DNA from: an uncultured Eubacteriales bacterium
Lineage (GTDB): Bacteria > Bacillota > Clostridia > Christensenellales > Aristaeellaceae
Reading direction: 5' to 3'
NCBI GenBank assembly: GCA_900540045.1
Contig: UQEF01000016.1
Location: 1-36,702, forward strand
Length of the DNA: 36,702 nt
Below, in pieces: positions 32,045 through 36,702 of the stretch. The position numbers and the translations under genes were made by a program. Position 1 is the stretch's first letter; every line of letters begins with the position of its first letter. The notes beneath the pieces were generated by a model. That model did no database searches. It was not told the origin of the DNA and saw only the letters and a program-made list of their open reading frames with translations.

Positions 32045-33793
32045 TTATTTGGTCAGTCCCAGCGCCCGCAGCCGCTTGCGGATGCCGCCGGTGCTGCGGC
32101 GGTGGTTTTGTGCCATGTCATCCACCGAAGCTCCGCGCGAAAACTCGCCGCGCAGGGTCTCCTCCTCATCATCGGTCCAGAGGCGGCCGGGGCCGTCGTC
32201 CATCTCTTGTGCCAGCGCCTCGTTGGGTTCCATGCCATCACGGATGACCTTGAGAAACACCCGCCCGTATTTCTGCTGCTTGGCCTGCCCTACACCCGAC
32301 ACGTCCAGAAACGTATCCAGCGTAGTCGGGCGCTTTTTCACCATGTCGATGAGCGATGCGTCCGAAAACACGGTATAGGCGGGCGCATGCGTGCGGGCGG
32401 CCAGCAGCGTGCGCAGGGTTTTCAGGCTGTCCAGCAGAGCCCGCTCCCAGGCGCTCAGCGCCGCCTCCGGTCCGCGTGGAGCGGCCTTGCGCATTCTGCG
32501 TTCCTCGCGGGCGATGGCCCGTGCCTGCGCGGGTTTGGGCTTGCGCGCGCTGCCCGTGTCCACCTCAAAGGGCTCGCCCTGGCACACGGAGCAGTTGTCG
32601 CAGGTTTCCTGCGCGTCCGTCTCGCCAAAATAGTTCAGGATGAAATGACGCAGGCACCTCCGGCTGGTTGCGTAAAAGGTCATCTGCCGAAGCCTTTCCA
32701 GATCGCGGCGCGTCCGCTCCTCGCGCTGGGCCGGGGTCAGCTCGGGATTTTCGTCGCCATGCTCGATCATCCAGCGGCCGGTGATCACGTCCTGCCCGCT
32801 GTAGAGCAGCAGGCATTCGGCGGGTTCGCCGTCGCGCCCGGCGCGGCCCGCCTCCTGATAGTAGCTTTCCAGATCGCGGGGCATGTTGTAGTGCACCACA
32901 AAGCGCACGTTGGACTTGTCGATGCCCATGCCGAAGGCGTTGGTGGCCACCATGATGCGCGCCCGGTCGTACTGGAAATCGTCCTGATTGGCGTGCCGCT
33001 CCGCATCGCTGAGGCCCGCGTGGTAACGCGTGGCGCTGTATCCGTTGACTGCGAGCTTGCCCGCAACGTCCTCCACGGTGCGGCGCGTGTTGCAATACAC
33101 GATGCCGCATTCCCCCGGCGTGGTGTCCAGAAAGGAGCAGAGCATGGTAAATTTGTTGGTCGGCTTGACGCTGGCGAAATGCAGGTTGGGCCGGTTGTAG
33201 CCGGTGGTGAGGCAGAGGGGTTCCTCCAGATCCAGCATTTTCACGATATCATCGCGCACGCGTCGGGTAGCGGTGGCGGTAAAAGCCCCCACCGCGGGCC
33301 GCCGTGGCAGCCTGCGCACAAAATCGGCGATGCGCAGGTAGCTGGGACGGAAGTCCTGTCCCCACTGGGACACGCAATGCGCCTCGTCCACGGCCAGCAG
33401 CGGGATGCGCGCATTCTGTGCAAAGGCCAGAAAGGACGGCATATCCAGCCGCTCCGGGGCCACGTAGATGATGCGGTACGCCCCGGCCGCCGCGCGCCGG
33501 ATGGCCTCGGCCTGCTGGCCGGGGGTCAGGCTGCTGTTGATGTACGCCGCCGCCACGCCCGATGCCTTGAGCGCCATGACCTGGTCCTTCATCAGCGAGA
33601 TCAGCGGCGAAATCACCAGCGTGATTCCCTCCAGCATCAGCGCGGGCAGCTGGTAGCACACGGACTTGCCCGCGCCCGTGGGCATCACGCCCAGCACGTC
33701 GTGCCCGCCGAGCAGCTCATCCACCAGCTGCTCCTGCCCTTCGCGAAAGCTCTCGTGGCCGAACACCCGCTTGAGCACTTCCAGCTTGTCCAA
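32045..33793 (-). CDS. recQ: RecQ-type DNA helicase without winged helix, with extra C-terminal HTH-like tail
   Basis: 582 residues from a TTG with AAGGGTG nine bases upstream; a GTG at 33805 is possible. Helicase motifs: FGHESFREGQ, Walker A MPTGAGKS (37-44), DEAHCVSQWGQDFRPSY (DEAH at 136-139), TATAT, and QEAGRAGRDG. The zinc site (RRCLRHFILNYFGE, then CDNCSVC) follows. The RQC winged helix seems replaced by a charged linker of about 50 residues. An HRDC domain (ERALLDSLKTLRTLLAART and so on) comes next. The last 50 residues (LWTDDEEETLRGEFSRGASV to the end) look like a small helix-turn-helix. RecQ unwinds recombination and fork structures. Confidence 0.92.
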   Translation of the reverse strand: MDKLEVLKRVFGHESFREGQEQLVDELLGGHDVLGVMPTGAGKSVCYQLPALMLEGITLVISPLISLMKDQVMALKASGVAAAYINSSLTPGQQAEAIRRAAAGAYRIIYVAPERLDMPSFLAFAQNARIPLLAVDEAHCVSQWGQDFRPSYLRIADFVRRLPRRPAVGAFTATATRRVRDDIVKMLDLEEPLCLTTGYNRPNLHFASVKPTNKFTMLCSFLDTTPGECGIVYCNTRRTVEDVAGKLAVNGYSATRYHAGLSDAERHANQDDFQYDRARIMVATNAFGMGIDKSNVRFVVHYNMPRDLESYYQEAGRAGRDGEPAECLLLYSGQDVITGRWMIEHGDENPELTPAQREERTRRDLERLRQMTFYATSRRCLRHFILNYFGETDAQETCDNCSVCQGEPFEVDTGSARKPKPAQARAIAREERRMRKAAPRGPEAALSAWERALLDSLKTLRTLLAARTHAPAYTVFSDASLIDMVKKRPTTLDTFLDVSGVGQAKQQKYGRVFLKVIRDGMEPNEALAQEMDDGPGRLWTDDEEETLRGEFSRGASVDDMAQNHRRSTGGIRKRLRALGLTK

Positions 33794-33874
33794 CGGCGCC
33801 GTCACCCTTTGTTTCAAAAATCCGGCCGGCGCTGGGAAGAATTCCCGCCTCCGGCCCGTTCTATGATCACAGGC

Positions 33875-33883
33875 ATTGTAACA
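33875..33883 (-). promoter_or_regulatory. recQ promoter, extended -10
   Basis: TGT-TACAAT on the minus strand, about 80 bases before the start codon. No strong -35. Confidence 0.5.
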
Positions 33884-33911
33884 CAATTCAGCGAAAAGGG
33901 GAAGGTTTCTC

Positions 33912-34856
33912 ATGCGAATGAAACGGCTTGCGGTCATCCTGCTGGCGGCGCTGTGCGCCCTCATGCCCCTCAGCGCCCTTGCGGGCGTGTACATCAACAA
34001 CCCCGACCCCGCCGACCGGCTCCACCTGCGCTCCTATCCCAGCACGCAGGCTCCAAGCCTTGGCAAGTACTACAACGGCGCGCCCATCACCGCTTTGGAG
34101 GACAACGGGAAGGGCTGGGTGCGCGTGCGGGTCGGCATCGCGCCCGGTTCGCTTATCGGTTGGATGCAAAAGAGCTTCCTGCTCAATACCGACAAAGCCG
34201 CTCCCGCCAGCGCCATGCCTCAGTACCGCAACGCCGGCATCATCACCGTCTTTCAGCAGCCGTCGAATTTTTCGGTCAGCGAGCAAATCGAACCCAATCA
34301 GGTCTTTTCCCTCATGGGCTTTTCGGACAGCTGGTGGCATCTGCTGGTCACGCTGGACAGCGGCACGTATTCGTGCTTCGTGCGCGCGGGTGCGGCAAGC
34401 CTCTACCTGGTGGAGGGCGACAGCGTGCCCCAGCTGGCCCACATTTCCAACCCCGACAATAGCGACCGCCTGAACCTGCGCGCTTCCCCCAGCAAGAGCG
34501 CCAAAAGCCTGGGCAAATACTACAACGGGGCCGTGGCCTCGGTCCTGGGCTTTTCGGAGGACGGCGAGTGGGTGCGGGTGGACGTGTACGGCCGTCAGGG
34601 CTACATGCAGCGCCGCTACCTCACGCTGGAGGGCGACGGCCCCAACAGCACCCGGATCGGAATACCCCGGGTCCAGGTGACCGCGCAAAGCACCATGTTT
34701 TACGACGTGCCCGACACCAAGACCGAGGCGCGCATCATGCTCGTCCGGGGAGAAACGGTGGAGGTCATGGGCGTGATCGACGATACCTGGCTGCACGTGC
34801 GCTATGGCGACCTGTTCGGCTATATGCGCCGGGCGGATACGGATTTTGTCGAATGA
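33912..34856 (+). CDS. Secreted bacterial SH3-repeat protein
   Basis: 314 residues. The signal peptide MRMKRLAVILLAALCALMPL is probably cut after ALA. Four SH3-like repeats follow. Repeats 1 and 3 are close copies: ADRLHLRSYPSTQAPSLGKY and SDRLNLRASPSKSAKSLGKY, each followed by YNG and a G-x-x-W-V-R-V strand. Repeat 2 (about 105-165) is diverged. Repeat 4 (about 255-310) has VEVMGVIDDTWLHVRYGDLFGYM. Such proteins bind cell-wall peptides; no catalytic domain is attached. The ATG at 33912 has GGGGAAGG close upstream. It is divergent from recQ with only about 120 bases between starts. Confidence 0.88.
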   Translation: MRMKRLAVILLAALCALMPLSALAGVYINNPDPADRLHLRSYPSTQAPSLGKYYNGAPITALEDNGKGWVRVRVGIAPGSLIGWMQKSFLLNTDKAAPASAMPQYRNAGIITVFQQPSNFSVSEQIEPNQVFSLMGFSDSWWHLLVTLDSGTYSCFVRAGAASLYLVEGDSVPQLAHISNPDNSDRLNLRASPSKSAKSLGKYYNGAVASVLGFSEDGEWVRVDVYGRQGYMQRRYLTLEGDGPNSTRIGIPRVQVTAQSTMFYDVPDTKTEARIMLVRGETVEVMGVIDDTWLHVRYGDLFGYMRRADTDFVE

Positions 34857-34877
34857 ATCAGGCGGTGTACGCAAACG

Positions 34878-34919
34878 GCCGCCGGGTGGGTTTCTTTCCC
34901 GCCCGGCGGCTGTTTTTTT
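34878..34919 (+). terminator. Terminator of the SH3-repeat gene
   Basis: GCCGCCGGG-T-GGG pairs with CCC-G-CCCGGCGGC, followed by TG and seven T. Confidence 0.92.
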
Positions 34920-34938
34920 GATGGGATACGTTCTCAAC

Positions 34939-36276
34939 TCAGGTCCCGCTCACGGACAGTTCGCCCACGTCCACGCTGGGGCAGCCGATGCCGCCCATGG
35001 GGAAGGTGAGGTCGCTGGCCAGCTCGCGCACGGCGCTTAGCAGCTCATAGAAGTTGCCCGCCACGGTGATCTGCTCCACCGGCTTTTCGCGCCGGCCCTC
35101 GCGGAAGGTATATCCCTTGGCCAGCAGCGAGAAATCGCCGCTGATGGGGTTAGCCCCCGCATGCAGGCCGCTGACCTCGGTGATCACAAGGCCCTCTCCG
35201 ATTCCGCGGAGCATGTCATCCAGCGTGCGCTTGCCGGGCTTTAGATAGAAGTTGGTGGGCGTCACATGCACGGCGGAAGCGTATCCCACCTTGCGGGCGT
35301 TGCCGGTGGTGGTCACGCCGTCCTTGCGGGCGGTTTTCAGGTTGTGCAGGAAGGTGCGGAACACGCCGTCCTCCACCACCGTGTGCGTGGCGGAGGGCAC
35401 GCCCTCGTCGTCAAAGGGCCGGCTGCCCATGCCGCCTTCCAGCAGGGGATCGTCCACCAGCGTCACGCAGGGCGCGGCGATGCGCTCCCCCACGCGCCCC
35501 TTGAGCAGCGACATGCCCTTTTGCGCCGTCTCCGCCGAAAAGATGGAACTGAACACGCCCAGCAGGTCGCACATGGCCTCGGAGAAGAACACCACCCGGT
35601 ACTTGCCCGACGGCACGGGCGCGGCGTTGAGCCCGTCAAGCGTGCGGCGGGCTACCTCGCCGCCCACCTTCTTAACGTCCAGCCCGTCAAAGCTGCGCGC
35701 AGCCACGCCGTATCCGCCGGAGGATACGAAGTCGCCGTCTTTGGCGGTGGCCTGGCCGTAGAGGGCGCATACGTCCTCGGTGTAGCTGCGGTCCATGCCG
35801 TGGGAGTTGACGATGCGCACCGTATAGCTGCCGGTGTTGATGACGTTGTGCGCCGTCTTGTCGATGCGCGGGTCGCTCGCCTTGACCAGCTTTTCCATGG
35901 CCAGCACGCGGTCGATCTTCTCCTGCGGCGTCACCTGCGCAAGCGCGGGGCTTCGCAGGTCCATGTCCGGCACGGGCTCGCCGCCGTCGTAGAGCGGGGC
36001 CTCGTCCTCGTCCTCGCACAGTTCGGCGCTTTCCATAACGCCCCTGACCAGCTGGCCCACGGCCTCCTCGTCAAACGCCTCGGTGCTGGCATAGCCCATG
36101 CGGCCCCTGTACAGGCCCCGGAAGCCCAGCCCGCGCGTCAGGTTGCTCTCGTATTCCACCACCTCGCCCTCGGTGGTCATGGCCCGGAAGCTGTCGCGCG
36201 AGGACACATACGCCTCGCACGCCTCGATGCCGGCGGCCTTTGCCGCCTCCATCAGCTGCTTTACAAAATCCTGCAT
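34939..36276 (-). CDS. pmbA: PmbA/TldE subunit of the TldD-TldE metalloprotease
   Basis: 445 residues of the TldE/PmbA family. Typical parts are MTTEGEVVEYESNLTRGLGFRG near the start, IVNSHGMDRSYTEDVCALYG, DDPLLEGGMGSRPFDDEGVP, LHNLKTARKDGVTTTGNARK, and GLHAGANPISGDFSLLAKGY near the end. As expected for TldE, there is no H-E-x-x-H. It pairs with TldD, encoded just upstream (15 bases), to form a peptidase that clips unfolded peptides and matures some ribosomal peptides. No peptide precursor gene is visible in the window. The ATG at 36276 follows GGGAGG. Confidence 0.94.
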   Translation of the reverse strand: MQDFVKQLMEAAKAAGIEACEAYVSSRDSFRAMTTEGEVVEYESNLTRGLGFRGLYRGRMGYASTEAFDEEAVGQLVRGVMESAELCEDEDEAPLYDGGEPVPDMDLRSPALAQVTPQEKIDRVLAMEKLVKASDPRIDKTAHNVINTGSYTVRIVNSHGMDRSYTEDVCALYGQATAKDGDFVSSGGYGVAARSFDGLDVKKVGGEVARRTLDGLNAAPVPSGKYRVVFFSEAMCDLLGVFSSIFSAETAQKGMSLLKGRVGERIAAPCVTLVDDPLLEGGMGSRPFDDEGVPSATHTVVEDGVFRTFLHNLKTARKDGVTTTGNARKVGYASAVHVTPTNFYLKPGKRTLDDMLRGIGEGLVITEVSGLHAGANPISGDFSLLAKGYTFREGRREKPVEQITVAGNFYELLSAVRELASDLTFPMGGIGCPSVDVGELSVSGT

Positions 36277-36291
36277 TCCGCTACGCCTCCC

Positions 36292-36702
36292 TTACGCGCG
36301 CCCGCCCACCGTGATGGACGATACGCGAATCATCGGCTGGCCCACGTTGGTGGGCACGCTGCCGCTGAGGCTTCCGCACATGCCCTGCGCCATGCGCATA
36401 TCGCGCCCCACGCGGTCGATCTTCATCAGAATATCCGCGCCCTTGCCAATCAGGCTCGCGCCGCGCACGGGCGTGGTGATCTTGCCGTCTTTTACCAGAT
36501 ACCCCTCCTGCACGGCGAAGTTGAATTCGCCCGTGGCGGGATCGACGGACCCGCCGCCCATCCTGGCGGCGTACAGCCCGTCGCCCATGGAGGAGATGAT
36601 CTCCTTTTCATCGTCGCTCCCGGCGGCGATGTAGGTGTTGCGCATACGCGAGGTGGGCGCGTAGGCGTAGCTCTCGCGCCGGGCGCTGCCGGTGGGCGGC
36701 AT
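36292..36702 (-). CDS. tldD: TldD subunit of the TldD-TldE metalloprotease, C-terminal part
   Basis: The C-terminal 136 residues are in the window; the frame is open across the right edge. The Met at the edge is probably internal, since PPTGSARRESYAYAPTSRMR (compare P-T-G-N-G-R-R) lies in mid-protein in TldD. Further motifs are GEFNFAVQEGYLVKDGKI and GMCGSLSGSVPTNVGQPMIR with the conserved Cys near the end. The H-E-x-x-H zinc site would lie outside. It is first in tldD-pmbA. Confidence 0.92.
   Translation of the reverse strand: MPPTGSARRESYAYAPTSRMRNTYIAAGSDDEKEIISSMGDGLYAARMGGGSVDPATGEFNFAVQEGYLVKDGKITTPVRGASLIGKGADILMKIDRVGRDMRMAQGMCGSLSGSVPTNVGQPMIRVSSITVGGRA

Noticed and set aside
32102..34462. 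A 786-codon open frame antisense to recQ and running into the SH3-repeat gene
   Set aside because: It conflicts with two clear genes and has no recognisable domain.

Overview
The window looks like chromosomal DNA of a high-GC, low-oxygen member of the Bacillota, class Clostridia. The evidence is a Gram-positive style LexA box, a lysine riboswitch and a tRNA-dependent T-box leader, the trigger factor-clpP-clpX order, strong AGGAGG ribosome binding sites, a C-type zinc S18, a secreted flavinylated reductase and many Sec-type signal peptides. A Christensenellales- or Oscillospirales-like origin is a guess; nothing here fixes the genus. No phage, transposase, CRISPR array or plasmid gene was seen.

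Layout. 1-3.3 kb: a LexA-controlled dinB cut by the left edge, a secreted alpha/beta hydrolase, an SDR oxidoreductase overlapping a flavodoxin, and a hairpin-rich non-coding element with inverted ends. 3.3-6.7 kb: proteostasis operon tig-clpP-clpX (minus strand). 6.9-8.0 kb: two small secreted YbjN-like proteins. 8.2-10.9 kb: a polar amino acid ABC importer behind a lysine riboswitch, so probably a lysine importer. 10.9-13.8 kb: tex and a ProX-type tRNA editing protein. 13.8-16.3 kb: two tRNA-Leu(UAA) genes, each with its own near-identical promoter, around an exported FMN/FAD reductase. 16.4-20.5 kb: a SEDS-like membrane protein in a lower-GC patch, GluQRS, a MATE exporter and an amidase_6 protein. 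20.6-22.2 kb: G-rich repeats, then rpsF-ssb-rpsR and tRNA-Lys. 22.4-24.6 kb: an acyltransferase and a MarR-GNAT operon with a large operator. 24.7-29.5 kb: an EndoQ-UvrD fusion and an ACT-ACT-metallo-beta-lactamase fusion. 29.6-31.5 kb: a small NrdD-tail protein and T-box-controlled serS. 31.6-36.7 kb: a GNAT enzyme, an unusual RecQ, a secreted SH3-repeat protein, and pmbA/tldE with the 3' part of tldD at the right edge.

How the genes relate. Three parts concern genome upkeep (dinB, EndoQ-helicase, RecQ, plus ssb). Several concern translation quality (tRNAs, serS, proX, gluQ, rpsF/rpsR) and protein turnover (tig-clpPX, tldDE). The most notable single gene is the 1049-residue protein joining an EndoQ-like nuclease to a UvrD-type helicase and ending in a textbook beta-clamp binding pentapeptide. 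It suggests a one-protein, replisome-tethered repair machine for deaminated bases.
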